A stretch of DNA of 7,637 nt from an uncultured Alphaproteobacteria bacterium. Its GTDB lineage: Bacteria > Pseudomonadota > Alphaproteobacteria > Thalassobaculales > Thalassobaculaceae. The translations under genes were made by a program, and so were the position numbers. The stretch spans positions 1 through 7,637 of the forward strand of contig CALIMD010000131.1 in the NCBI GenBank assembly GCA_938028645.1, given 5' to 3'. The notes under the pieces are model-generated. The model ran no database searches. It had not been told where the DNA came from and saw nothing but the letters and a program-made list of their open reading frames with translations. Below, piece by piece: positions 1 through 6,944 of this stretch. Each line of letters starts with the position of its first letter. Positions within the stretch are counted from its first letter, which is position 1.

Positions 1-149
1 GCCTTATCGGATGAGTTAATTTGTAAGTCTAGTAAATCATTCTCAAGTAGACTGGCCATATTAGGACGCAGTTTTCTGCCACGTCGACGTCCTCTGAAAA
101 TGACAGGGTGTTTTTCTAAAGACAATTCTTCCAGCCGTATTTTGTTCAA
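1..149 (-). CDS. trmB: tRNA (guanine-N7-)-methyltransferase TrmB, N-terminal part (cut by window edge)
   Basis: Partial gene: 49 complete codons are visible before the left window edge. The translation carries a basic stretch, IFRGRRRGRKLRPNMASLL, which matches the conserved N-terminus of TrmB, where an arginine/lysine-rich GRRxGRKLRP segment precedes the SAM-binding methyltransferase fold. The family makes m7G at position 46 of tRNA using SAM, in the cytoplasm; the catalytic domain itself lies outside the window. The start is a TTG at 147-149, chosen because the frame is closed by a TGA inside the metK 3' end and no ATG or GTG lies between that stop and the conserved block. No clear Shine-Dalgarno sequence precedes it, so an internal TTG nine codons or so later is an alternative. 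It begins 11 bp after the metK stop, so it is probably co-transcribed with metK, the producer of its methyl donor. metK-trmB adjacency is usual in Alphaproteobacteria. Identity rests on the short N-terminal motif plus context. Confidence 0.78.
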   Translation of the reverse strand, partial: MNKIRLEELSLEKHPVIFRGRRRGRKLRPNMASLLENDLLDLQINSSDK

Positions 150-160
150 TTTATTAATAT

Positions 161-1330
161 TTATGTTTTGAAATTTTCTAATTCAGCAACCAAATCTAGT
201 TTTTCCCAAGAAAATCCACCATCGGATTCGGGTTCCCTGCCAAAGTGGCCATAAGCCGCGGTTCGCGCATATATTGGTCGACTTAGCCCTAATCGTTCTC
301 TTATGCCTCTTGGTGATAAATCAACTATATTGTGTAAATATCTACCTAGTTTTTCTTCGGAAACCCTCCCTGTTCCATAAGTATTTACGTAAATGGAGAG
401 TGGCTTAGCTACGCCGATAGCGTATGAGAGTTGTATGGTGCACCTGTCAGCTAGGTTTGCCGCAACTACATTCTTTGCCACCCATCGCGCTGCATATGCG
501 GCTGATCTATCAACTTTTGTAGGATCTTTTCCGGAGAACGCTCCTCCGCCATGGGGCGCTGCACCACCGTAGGTATCAACTATGATTTTTCTTCCTGTCA
601 GACCGGCGTCACCGTCAGGGCCGCCAATAACAAATCGACCTGTTGGGTTGACGTAAAATTCGTCTTCGGGGCACATCCAACCGTCTGGTAATACACGTTC
701 AACGAATGGGCGCACTAGCTCCCTGATCTCCACTTGATCTAAGCTTTCGTCATGTTGTGTTGAAATTACCACCGAAGTTGCCCCCACTGGTTTCCCATTT
801 TCGTATCGAAGGCTCACTTGACTTTTGGAATCCGGCCCTAAACCGACAATTTTCCCTGACCTACGTGCGTCGGCCATTTCACGAAGAATAGAATGTGAAT
901 ATTGTATCGGTGCAGGCATAAGTGTTTCTGTTTCCCGGCAAGCGTAACCAAACATTATGCCTTGATCGCCTGCCCCCTCATCTTTGTTACCAGTGGAGTC
1001 TACACCAAGTGCGATATCACTAGACTGTTCATGTAAAAGAATAATGATTTCTGCATTTTTCCAATGGAAACCATCTTGCTCATAACCAATTTCTCGAACA
1101 GCTTCCCTTACCGCTTTAGTTATTATGTCATGGGTAATATCGGAGGGTCCTCGTATTTCTCCCGCCAGGATTATTTTGTTTGTTGTTGATAGCGTTTCGC
1201 ACGCTATTCTGCTATTTTTGTCTGCCTTAAGATATAAATCGACTACGGTATCTGAAATTCTATCACAAACCTTATCGGGGTGCCCTTCTGAAACCGACTC
1301 ACTCGTAAAAATGAAATTTTCTTGAGCCAT
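161..1330 (-). CDS. metK: S-adenosylmethionine synthase (methionine adenosyltransferase)
   Basis: Makes S-adenosylmethionine from L-methionine and ATP, releasing phosphate and pyrophosphate; cytoplasmic, normally a homotetramer needing Mg2+ and K+. The 389-residue product is full length for the family. Family signatures are all visible: GHPDK at residues 16-20 (ATP/methionine site), GAGDQGIMFGYA at 119-130, and the glycine-rich GGGAFSGKDPTKVDRSAAY at 261-279, followed by the C-terminal YGHFGR. The ATG at 1328-1330 is chosen because it gives the canonical MAQ-ENFIFTSESVSEGHPDK start and sits five bases after GGGGAG, the best ribosome binding site in the window. The frame stays open for 40 more codons upstream into the end of lnt, but that extension has no family similarity that I recognise. 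It is followed after 11 bp by trmB and preceded by an 88-bp gap that may hold its own promoter. SAM from this enzyme serves both MiaB and TrmB encoded alongside. No lesion or missing motif is seen. Confidence 0.97.
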   Translation of the reverse strand: MAQENFIFTSESVSEGHPDKVCDRISDTVVDLYLKADKNSRIACETLSTTNKIILAGEIRGPSDITHDIITKAVREAVREIGYEQDGFHWKNAEIIILLHEQSSDIALGVDSTGNKDEGAGDQGIMFGYACRETETLMPAPIQYSHSILREMADARRSGKIVGLGPDSKSQVSLRYENGKPVGATSVVISTQHDESLDQVEIRELVRPFVERVLPDGWMCPEDEFYVNPTGRFVIGGPDGDAGLTGRKIIVDTYGGAAPHGGGAFSGKDPTKVDRSAAYAARWVAKNVVAANLADRCTIQLSYAIGVAKPLSIYVNTYGTGRVSEEKLGRYLHNIVDLSPRGIRERLGLSRPIYARTAAYGHFGREPESDGGFSWEKLDLVAELENFKT

Positions 1331-1335
1331 AAGCG

Positions 1336-1341
1336 CTCCCC
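1336..1341 (-). promoter_or_regulatory. Strong ribosome binding site fixing the metK start
   Basis: On the minus strand GGGGAG lies five bases upstream of the ATG at 1328-1330. It is a near-perfect anti-16S match at workable spacing, and it decides against the longer reading that would start at 1450 inside lnt. Confidence 0.8.
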
Positions 1342-1368
1342 ATTCAGTAATATAGTTTTCTATTACTC

Positions 1369-1395
1369 GTATTAGTTCAGTACCTAAAAGGTCAA
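1369..1395 (-). promoter_or_regulatory. Possible sigma70-type promoter in front of metK
   Basis: On the minus strand TTGACC (1390-1395) resembles a -35 box and TAATAC (1369-1374) a -10 box, but they are only 15 bp apart, shorter than the usual 16-18. The pair lies wholly inside the lnt-metK gap, which would allow metK and trmB to be expressed separately from the upstream genes. This is a pattern match only and could be chance in AT-rich DNA. Confidence 0.25.
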
Positions 1396-1401
1396 TAGGA
1401 A

Positions 1402-1422
1402 TTAAGTTTTTTGTAAACTTAA
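1402..1422 (-). other. AT-rich inverted repeat (hairpin) over the lnt stop codon
   Basis: TTAAGTTT (1415-1422) and AAACTTAA (1402-1409) form a perfect 8-bp stem with a 5-base loop, including the lnt TAA. It contains one G-C pair and is not followed by a U tract on either strand, so it is a poor candidate for a factor-independent terminator. It might mark an mRNA processing or 3'-end site, or be a by-product of AT richness. Confidence 0.35.
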
Positions 1423-2990
1423 ATCTCACTATTTCTCTTAAAATGAACAATTATAATGAAAGAAGAGATTAAAAGTAAATAAATCCAATCCCCAAATAAA
1501 CTATAAATTGTAGGTGATAATGTTGGTGCGGCTAAGTGTTTATCTAGGACGCCAGTCTGATTAAGGTTTATTTCTCCCATTGTTCTGCCGTATGCATCAT
1601 AAAACCCGGATATACCGGTGTTAGCAGATCTAATTAAGGGAATACCTTCCTCGATTGCCCGCATTTTAGCAATTTCTAAATGTTGCTTGGGCCCGGCACC
1701 AGTTCCAAACCAGGCGTCGTTGGTTAGATTAATAATGAGTTTGACTCTATTTTCTTTTTTCCCATTGAATATCTCTCCAGGAAAGATAATCTCATAACAA
1801 ATTAAAGGAGCTATTTTACCGATCGAGGGAACATCAATAAATTTAGGGTTAGTGCCAACTTGGAAATCGGCTAAGCTCTCAACTAATCGAGGGATAGGAA
1901 ACCACTTTTTGAATGGCACGTATTCACCAAAAGGGACTAGTTTAATTTTATCATAGCGAGCGGCGACATTGCCTGTCTGAGACATAACGAAAAAGCTATT
2001 GTGTAACTTAATTGGTTTTTGAACGGCAATGGCAGGGCCACCGGTGATAAGTATGGATGGCTCGTCAATCGCAGTCATTATTAATCTTCGCAATTTTTGA
2101 TCGTTTTCTATAAACGCAGGTATAGCTGTTTCGGGCCATATGATCATATTAATAGGAGAGCTTTCTGGCAGCTCAGAACTAATTGGTAAACTACTTAACC
2201 TCAGATATTTCGAAATGTGTTTAAACTTTAGCTTAGGATCCCACTTTTCACTTTGCGGGATATTCGCTTGAACAATTCTTATTATTGTGTTTCGATCAAA
2301 TTCCTCATTACTATTTTGCAACCTCAGCATGCCACCAAGTTCCATAGCCAAAGGAATAAAACAACAAGAAAAAAGAATAAAGAATGAAGATTTTGTTCTG
2401 TAAAATCGTTTTCTCAAAAGTATTGATGGAGCTAAGGCAACAAAAATAACAAGAACATTCAGGCCATATGCTCCAAAAACTGAAGCTATCTGACTCAAGT
2501 TTTCTGAAAATGATATCGTATAAGACATCAAGTTCCAGGGAAAGCCTGTGAATAGCTTGCCTCTTGCAAAATCGGAAATTGACCACAAAATCGCTATGGT
2601 GACTATATCCAACGACGGTGATCTCCGCATTAAAGGAAAAATACTCAAAATCACCGCGGGAAAGAGAGCTAACACTGCTGGTAACCCAACAACAACAAAG
2701 GGAATGAAAACCCCGAACTGATCACTATCGACTAAAAAAGCATTTGATACCCAATGGATACCTATTAAGTGAAAACCAAAACTAAAGAGCCATGACACGC
2801 GGGCCGCTTCAATTAATCCTGTGCTTTTAGTTAAAAGAAACCCTAACATAGCGAACGAAAAAATTCCAGGTGAAAAGAACCATGGAGGCAGGGCAGTAGC
2901 AGCAATCATCCCCAGTAATACAATAGTTATGTTTTGACGCCAGCCCGTTAGAAAATAGCTGATGCCTATGCGGTATTTACTATGCATCAT
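1419..2990 (-). CDS. lnt: Apolipoprotein N-acyltransferase Lnt
   Basis: Catalyses the last step of bacterial lipoprotein maturation, moving an acyl chain from phospholipid to the N-terminal diacylglyceryl-cysteine of apolipoproteins, at the periplasmic face of the inner membrane. The 523-residue length matches the family. Residues 20 to about 220 hold several hydrophobic membrane segments and the family motif TGFPWNL (148-154); residues 236 to about 490 are the nitrilase-like domain, and a last membrane segment lies at 502-515. The catalytic triad is recognisable as Glu287 (in WPET), Lys348 (in RYDKIKLVPFGEYVP) and Cys398 (in LICYE), with the additional conserved Glu356 and Glu400 at the expected spacings compared with the E. 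coli enzyme (Glu267, Lys335, Cys387; Glu343, Glu389). Tandem ATGs occur at 2988-2990 and 2985-2987; an in-frame TGA lies 15 bases upstream. Only a weak GGG precedes them. It starts 11 bp after the corC stop, the conserved ybeX-lnt arrangement. Confidence 0.96.
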   Translation of the reverse strand: MMHSKYRIGISYFLTGWRQNITIVLLGMIAATALPPWFFSPGIFSFAMLGFLLTKSTGLIEAARVSWLFSFGFHLIGIHWVSNAFLVDSDQFGVFIPFVVVGLPAVLALFPAVILSIFPLMRRSPSLDIVTIAILWSISDFARGKLFTGFPWNLMSYTISFSENLSQIASVFGAYGLNVLVIFVALAPSILLRKRFYRTKSSFFILFSCCFIPLAMELGGMLRLQNSNEEFDRNTIIRIVQANIPQSEKWDPKLKFKHISKYLRLSSLPISSELPESSPINMIIWPETAIPAFIENDQKLRRLIMTAIDEPSILITGGPAIAVQKPIKLHNSFFVMSQTGNVAARYDKIKLVPFGEYVPFKKWFPIPRLVESLADFQVGTNPKFIDVPSIGKIAPLICYEIIFPGEIFNGKKENRVKLIINLTNDAWFGTGAGPKQHLEIAKMRAIEEGIPLIRSANTGISGFYDAYGRTMGEINLNQTGVLDKHLAAPTLSPTIYSLFGDWIYLLLISSFIIIVHFKRNSEI

Positions 2991-3001
2991 TACTAACCCA
3001 T

Positions 3002-3856
3002 TTATTCAGAGGGCAGACTCTCGGGGGGGCGCCGAACTCTAACCGTTTTCAAGCGTCTAGGATCAGCTTCTATAATATCAAATTCTAAACCAGTTCTATG
3101 ACGGATAATCTCACCTCGTTTTGCTATTCGGCCAGTTATGCTAAAAATGAGGCCAGCTAGTGTTTCTGCTTCCTCTTTTTCTTCTGCATTCAATACAGGT
3201 CCAAACAACTCTTCCAATTCTTCCACTGTAGCTCTGGCGTTAGCAATGGCCGTACCATCTGACTGATTAATTATTTTTGGTCCTTCTTCAACATCATGCT
3301 CATCGATTATTTCGCCAACGATTTCCTCGACTAAATCTTCTATTGTAATTAAACCGTCTATTCCGCCGAACTCATCAACAACCAATGCTAAATGTAATCT
3401 AGTCATTCTCATTTCTTGCAAAAGGTCGAGAGCTCTAATCGAGGGAGCAACAAATAAAACTTTTCGGATAAGGTCAGATAGGCCCATTTTCTTTGTTGAA
3501 TTTAGTTGAGCCAAAACATCTTTTATATGAACCATACCTATAACTTCATCTAAGGTGTTTCGATACACAGGTAATCGGGAGTGTGCCATTTTCACCATTT
3601 CAGAGACAAGTTCTGGAATAGGTGTTTTCACGTCTATTGCGGTGATATCTGCACGTGGCACCATCACATCCCATGCAGTGATATCACGCAAATCTAAAAC
3701 ATTCCTAAGAAGTGTTCTTTCATGACTATCGCTGTCGACATGAGTCTCATCATCATCAATTAACTCTTCTAGAGTTCCACGAACAATATCAGCATTTTGT
3801 GGTTTGAAAAATTTTCTCCCCGGCCAAAAATTATTTATTTTTTCAAAAAACCTCAA
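3002..3856 (-). CDS. corC: CorC/YbeX-family CBS-pair protein without membrane domain
   Basis: A 284-residue soluble protein. Two tandem CBS motifs span roughly residues 63-184 (VMVPRADI near 65; the second ends in DEFGGIDGLITIEDLVEEIVGEI, 161-183), followed by the CorC_HlyC transporter-associated domain at about 196-276. There is no DUF21 membrane domain, so this is the short YbeX/TlyC-like form. CBS pairs usually bind adenine nucleotides. The family was named for a link to CorA-dependent Mg2+/Co2+ efflux; work on E. coli YbeX points instead to ribosome and rRNA metabolism, which suits its place after ybeY. The names hemolysin C and TlyC in databases are historical. The start is TTG at 3854-3856: an in-frame TAA lies at 3878-3880, no ATG or GTG occurs between them, and the first internal Met (residue 65) would remove part of the CBS region. 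The ribosome site is weak (GGA, nine bases upstream). It lies between ybeY (68-bp gap) and lnt (11 bp). Confidence 0.9.
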   Translation of the reverse strand: MRFFEKINNFWPGRKFFKPQNADIVRGTLEELIDDDETHVDSDSHERTLLRNVLDLRDITAWDVMVPRADITAIDVKTPIPELVSEMVKMAHSRLPVYRNTLDEVIGMVHIKDVLAQLNSTKKMGLSDLIRKVLFVAPSIRALDLLQEMRMTRLHLALVVDEFGGIDGLITIEDLVEEIVGEIIDEHDVEEGPKIINQSDGTAIANARATVEELEELFGPVLNAEEKEEAETLAGLIFSITGRIAKRGEIIRHRTGLEFDIIEADPRRLKTVRVRRPPESLPSE

Positions 3857-3924
3857 TGTTTTAGGTCCATTAAATAGTTAGCGGATTTAAAGTATCGTAA
3901 AGCGACTAAATCTCTGTACTGTTT

Positions 3925-4431
3925 TCATAAATTGATATTTTCACGGGCTGATAAATCATAAGGGTTGTCTATATTGAGTGTTTTGAGAATTTTAATCTCA
4001 ATTCTCTCCATCTCTTCCGCTTCGTTAGTTTTTTCGTGATCAAATCCAAGTAAATGTAAGCAACCGTGCACTAATAAATGTTGCATGTGGTTTAGGAAAG
4101 TTAGATTAGCCTGAATACTTTCCTCTAAAGTGATTGAGTACCCTATAGCAATATCACCAAGAAAAAATGGTATTCCATCAAAGTGTTGAGACCCGCTTGG
4201 AAAAGATAAGACATTAGTTGACGCATCTTTTTTTCTGTACAACTTATTCAAATCAAGCATCCGGTCATTTGTTGTTAACAATAGACCAATCTCCCTTTTG
4301 GACGAACTGAATGGAGCTACTTGGTTTTCAAATACCGTAGTGACAGTTTTTTGACAAATTCCCTCTATATTGCCGTCGACGAGATACCATTCTTTGCAAT
4401 CTACAGTAATCTCAACAGTGGTATTGATCAT
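3925..4431 (-). CDS. ybeY: Endoribonuclease YbeY (rRNA maturation factor)
   Basis: Single-strand-specific, metal-dependent RNase needed for 16S rRNA 3'-end processing and late ribosome quality control; cytoplasmic. The 168-residue product carries the UPF0054 signature HGCLHLLGFDH at residues 122-132, whose His122, His126 and His132 are the expected zinc ligands. Upstream is the conserved LNKLYRKKDASTNVLSFP block (61-78), with Arg66 matching the conserved active-site arginine. Length is normal for Alphaproteobacteria. The start is fixed: a TAG stop abuts the ATG in frame (4432-4434), and GGTGG (4436-4440) is a serviceable ribosome site. It is flanked by phoH (51 bp upstream) and corC (68 bp downstream), the conserved ybeZ-ybeY-ybeX order; the phoH product YbeZ is its usual physical partner. 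All metal ligands are present, so it should be active. Confidence 0.96.
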   Translation of the reverse strand: MINTTVEITVDCKEWYLVDGNIEGICQKTVTTVFENQVAPFSSSKREIGLLLTTNDRMLDLNKLYRKKDASTNVLSFPSGSQHFDGIPFFLGDIAIGYSITLEESIQANLTFLNHMQHLLVHGCLHLLGFDHEKTNEAEEMERIEIKILKTLNIDNPYDLSARENINL

Positions 4432-4482
4432 CTAGCCACCCGTGTTAGAGGTTTTTGGGACAAGTCAACCTACTGAGACGAG

Positions 4483-5502
4483 TCATTGTGCGGGTACCTT
4501 GTAAAACTGTTTGCCTTCTCGCTGGTCATATGCATTGACAATTTTTGTTACCATTGGGTGGCGAACCACATCAGATGCAAAGAATTCTGTGATGCTTACG
4601 TCTGGTATCGTTCTAAGAATTTCGAGAGCATCGTTAAGTCCTGATTTAGCGCCGATTGGCAGGTCTATTTGAGATAAATCACCCGTGATGCAAACGTGGG
4701 AGTTTTCTCCCATCCTTGTTAAAAACATTTTCATTTGCGCTGGCGTGGTATTTTGAGCCTCATCTAAAATGACGTAAGAGTTTGCGAGTGTCCTTCCTCT
4801 CATGAAAGCCAAAGGTGCGATTTCAATCTCACCATTTTCTATAAGTCGTTCCACTTGGTCCCCTGGCATCATATCATGCAACGCATCATAGAGTGGCCGC
4901 AGATATGGGTCCACTTTATCTTTTAGGTCCCCAGGTAGAAAACCAAGCCGTTCCCCAGCTTCTACAGCGGGTCGTGATAAAATTAATCGTTCAACTTGGC
5001 GATTTTTCAACATGGCGACCGCTACTGCAACGGCTAGATAAGTTTTCCCGGTTCCGGCTGGACCTACACCCACAGCCAGTTCAGTTTGCATCAGTGATTT
5101 TATATAATAATGCTGATTTGGAGAGCGTGGAGCTACTTTTCGTTTCCAAGTGGTCAATATTGATGAAGAATCATTAAAATCAGCTAATTTTATGTCGCTG
5201 GCCTTATTCGCCGTCTTCTCAACCCATTTGATGGCTGCATCTACGATACTTGTTTCTAACATTTGATCGTTTTCGGATGACTCAAGCTTTTGATAAAGAG
5301 TTTCTAAAATTACCTTTGCCTTCTCCGTGTCCACCTGATTTCCACTCACTTCTATTATGCTTCCGAAACAGGCTAAGGAAACATGAAGTTTTTGTTCTAT
5401 TCGAGCCAGATTACAGTCATGCTGTCCAAATAATAATGGCAAAAGCTTATAATTGTCAAAATCGAGATTTAACCGATAGTTGCCAACTGACTTGACGTTC
5501 AA
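4483..5502 (-). CDS. phoH: PhoH-family ATPase (YbeZ)
   Basis: PhoH-like P-loop NTPase, cytoplasmic, the YbeZ type found next to ybeY and shown in other bacteria to associate with YbeY; some PhoH proteins have RNA helicase-like activity. The 339-residue product has an N-terminal region with a KH-like look (about 10-75), a variable linker (76-120) and the PhoH ATPase domain (about 125-325) with Walker A GPAGTGKT at 147-154 and Walker B VILDEAQN at 244-251. The domain shares its fold with the N-terminal half of superfamily 1 helicases. Despite the name, phosphate-starvation control should not be assumed. The start is TTG at 5500-5502, preceded eight bases upstream by GGAAGG (5511-5516); no ATG or GTG occurs before residue 81 among the methionines. 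The TTG overlaps the miaB TGA by 4 bp, which suggests translational coupling. No damaged motif is seen. Confidence 0.94.
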   Translation of the reverse strand: MNVKSVGNYRLNLDFDNYKLLPLLFGQHDCNLARIEQKLHVSLACFGSIIEVSGNQVDTEKAKVILETLYQKLESSENDQMLETSIVDAAIKWVEKTANKASDIKLADFNDSSSILTTWKRKVAPRSPNQHYYIKSLMQTELAVGVGPAGTGKTYLAVAVAVAMLKNRQVERLILSRPAVEAGERLGFLPGDLKDKVDPYLRPLYDALHDMMPGDQVERLIENGEIEIAPLAFMRGRTLANSYVILDEAQNTTPAQMKMFLTRMGENSHVCITGDLSQIDLPIGAKSGLNDALEILRTIPDVSITEFFASDVVRHPMVTKIVNAYDQREGKQFYKVPAQ

Positions 5503-6944
5503 GCGTGTTTCCTTCCTTCAGAATAATTTTTATTCATTATCAAATGACCACTACATTGTTCTTTGATCGCAACTCTGCCGAATAGACTTTTTTCAGTTGC
5601 TTGTTCAACATTGATATCGATTAGCTCACCTAACAATCGAATTGGTCCATCAAAGCTGACGTTTTGCATGAATGGGGTTCTCCCAGTTAACCTGCCATCA
5701 CGGTCGCGTCGCCTCTCCACTAGGACTTTCTGGGATGTATTAATACATTGCATATTAAACGAGAATTGCTGCTCATTAAGTAGTTGTTGAAGGGTTTGTA
5801 GTCTGTCGGACTTAGTCGCATCGGATAATTGTTCAAGGTTAGAGGCAGGTGTTCCCGGACGCGGGCTGTACTTAAATGAATAGGCTTGTGAGTAACCGAT
5901 CTCCATTATAAGGCGAATTGTGTCCGCGAAGTCATTATCAGTTTCCCCGGGATGTCCAACAATAAAGTCTGATGATAAGGCTATATCGGGACGGGCTGCT
6001 CTAAGTTTTTCGATAATTTTTACATAGAAAGCTACATCATGCTTTCTATTCATAGCTTTTAGCATTCGATCAGACCCAGTTTGGATTGGTAAATGCAAAT
6101 ATGGCATTAACTGAGGAACTTCCGCATGGGCCATTATAAGTTCATGATCCATATCTTTCGGGTGGGAGGTTGTGTAGCGAATTCGAGCTAATCCATCGAT
6201 CTCCGCTAGTTCTCTAATTAACCGGGACAACGACCACTCTTTGCCAGATTTAGAGAGCCCATGATATGCATTCACATTTTGCCCCAATAATACAAGCTCT
6301 TTTGCCCCAGCTTTGATTAAGTTTATACTTTCGTGAAGTATTTGCTCGACAGGCCTAGACGCCTCTGTCCCACGGGTATAAGGAACAACACAAAAAGAAC
6401 AAAATTTATCACATCCTTCCTGTATACTTAAAAAGGCACTCGTTGACGATGTAGTATCCGTTGGTAGGTAATCAAACTTGGTTTCAACAGGAAAATCGGT
6501 ATCGATAATGCCGGCTCCATTTACCTCACTCTTTTGTCGAGAGTTTGTTGCCTCCATAACCATGTTTGGCAATCTGTGATACGTCTGTGGACCAAAGACC
6601 AAATCTACATAAGGAGCTCGCGTTATAATTTCACTCCCCTCAGCTTGTGCGACGCATCCGGCAACTGCAAGAAGCACGTTCCTACCATTTTTGAACCCTT
6701 CCATCTTCAATTTACGCAATCGACCCAGTTCTGAAAAAACTTTCTCTGTAGCTTTTTCACGGATATGGCAGGTGTTTAGTATTATTAAATCAGCATTTGA
6801 AGCATTGTTGCCTAAAATAAAACCCAGTGGCTCCAGCAGTTTTGCCATCTTATCAGAGTCATATGCGTTCATCTGACAGCCATAGGTTTTAATAAATAAT
6901 GTCTTATTTCTTGTTGGATTTTCTAAAACACCAGAACTAGCCAT
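5499..6944 (-). CDS. miaB: tRNA-2-methylthio-N6-dimethylallyladenosine synthase MiaB
   Basis: Radical-SAM methylthiotransferase that adds the 2-methylthio group to i6A37 in tRNAs reading codons that begin with U; uses two [4Fe-4S] clusters and SAM. With the chosen start it has 481 residues, close to the family norm. Domains in order: N-terminal MTTase domain with cluster ligands Cys23 (YGCQMNAYDSDKM), Cys59 (NTCHIREKA) and Cys97 (AGCVAQ); radical-SAM domain with Cys178, Cys182 and Cys185 (EGCDKFCSFC); C-terminal TRAM domain at about 396-460. The CQMN and NTCHIREKA signatures favour MiaB over RimO or MtaB. The ATG at 6942-6944 is preferred: the frame is open to an ATG at 7025, giving 27 more residues, but these do not resemble the family, and the preferred start already leaves 22 residues before Cys23. 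No candidate start has a good ribosome site. It is followed directly by phoH through a 4-bp overlap and lies 114 bp after the acyltransferase. Confidence 0.95.
   Translation of the reverse strand: MASSGVLENPTRNKTLFIKTYGCQMNAYDSDKMAKLLEPLGFILGNNASNADLIILNTCHIREKATEKVFSELGRLRKLKMEGFKNGRNVLLAVAGCVAQAEGSEIITRAPYVDLVFGPQTYHRLPNMVMEATNSRQKSEVNGAGIIDTDFPVETKFDYLPTDTTSSTSAFLSIQEGCDKFCSFCVVPYTRGTEASRPVEQILHESINLIKAGAKELVLLGQNVNAYHGLSKSGKEWSLSRLIRELAEIDGLARIRYTTSHPKDMDHELIMAHAEVPQLMPYLHLPIQTGSDRMLKAMNRKHDVAFYVKIIEKLRAARPDIALSSDFIVGHPGETDNDFADTIRLIMEIGYSQAYSFKYSPRPGTPASNLEQLSDATKSDRLQTLQQLLNEQQFSFNMQCINTSQKVLVERRRDRDGRLTGRTPFMQNVSFDGPIRLLGELIDINVEQATEKSLFGRVAIKEQCSGHLIMNKNYSEGRKHA
5511..5516 (-). promoter_or_regulatory. 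Ribosome binding site supporting the TTG start of phoH
   Basis: GGAAGG on the minus strand, within the last codons of miaB, lies eight bases before the TTG at 5500-5502. It is one of the two clear Shine-Dalgarno matches in the window and is the main evidence that phoH starts at this TTG, inside the miaB stop overlap. Confidence 0.7.

Noticed and set aside
1125..1325. Plus-strand open frame opposite metK
   Set aside because: It lies entirely antisense to a conserved metK segment and its product has no recognisable domain; a shadow frame.
1331..1418. SAM-II or SAM-V riboswitch before metK
   Set aside because: I could not identify the conserved core or pseudoknot of either class by eye, so it is not annotated; only the covariance search named above would settle it.
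1402..1422. Factor-independent terminator after lnt
   Set aside because: The stem has one G-C pair and no following U tract.
2311..2586. Minus-strand open frame within lnt in another phase
   Set aside because: The lnt frame is intact across this stretch and carries the family motifs, so the alternative phase is a shadow and not evidence of a frameshift.
4893..5495. Two plus-strand open frames opposite phoH
   Set aside because: Antisense to the PhoH ATPase and N-terminal regions, with no promoter, ribosome site or recognisable product.
5563..6876. Several plus-strand open frames opposite miaB
   Set aside because: Short, overlapping one another and antisense to conserved radical-SAM and TRAM sequence; shadows.
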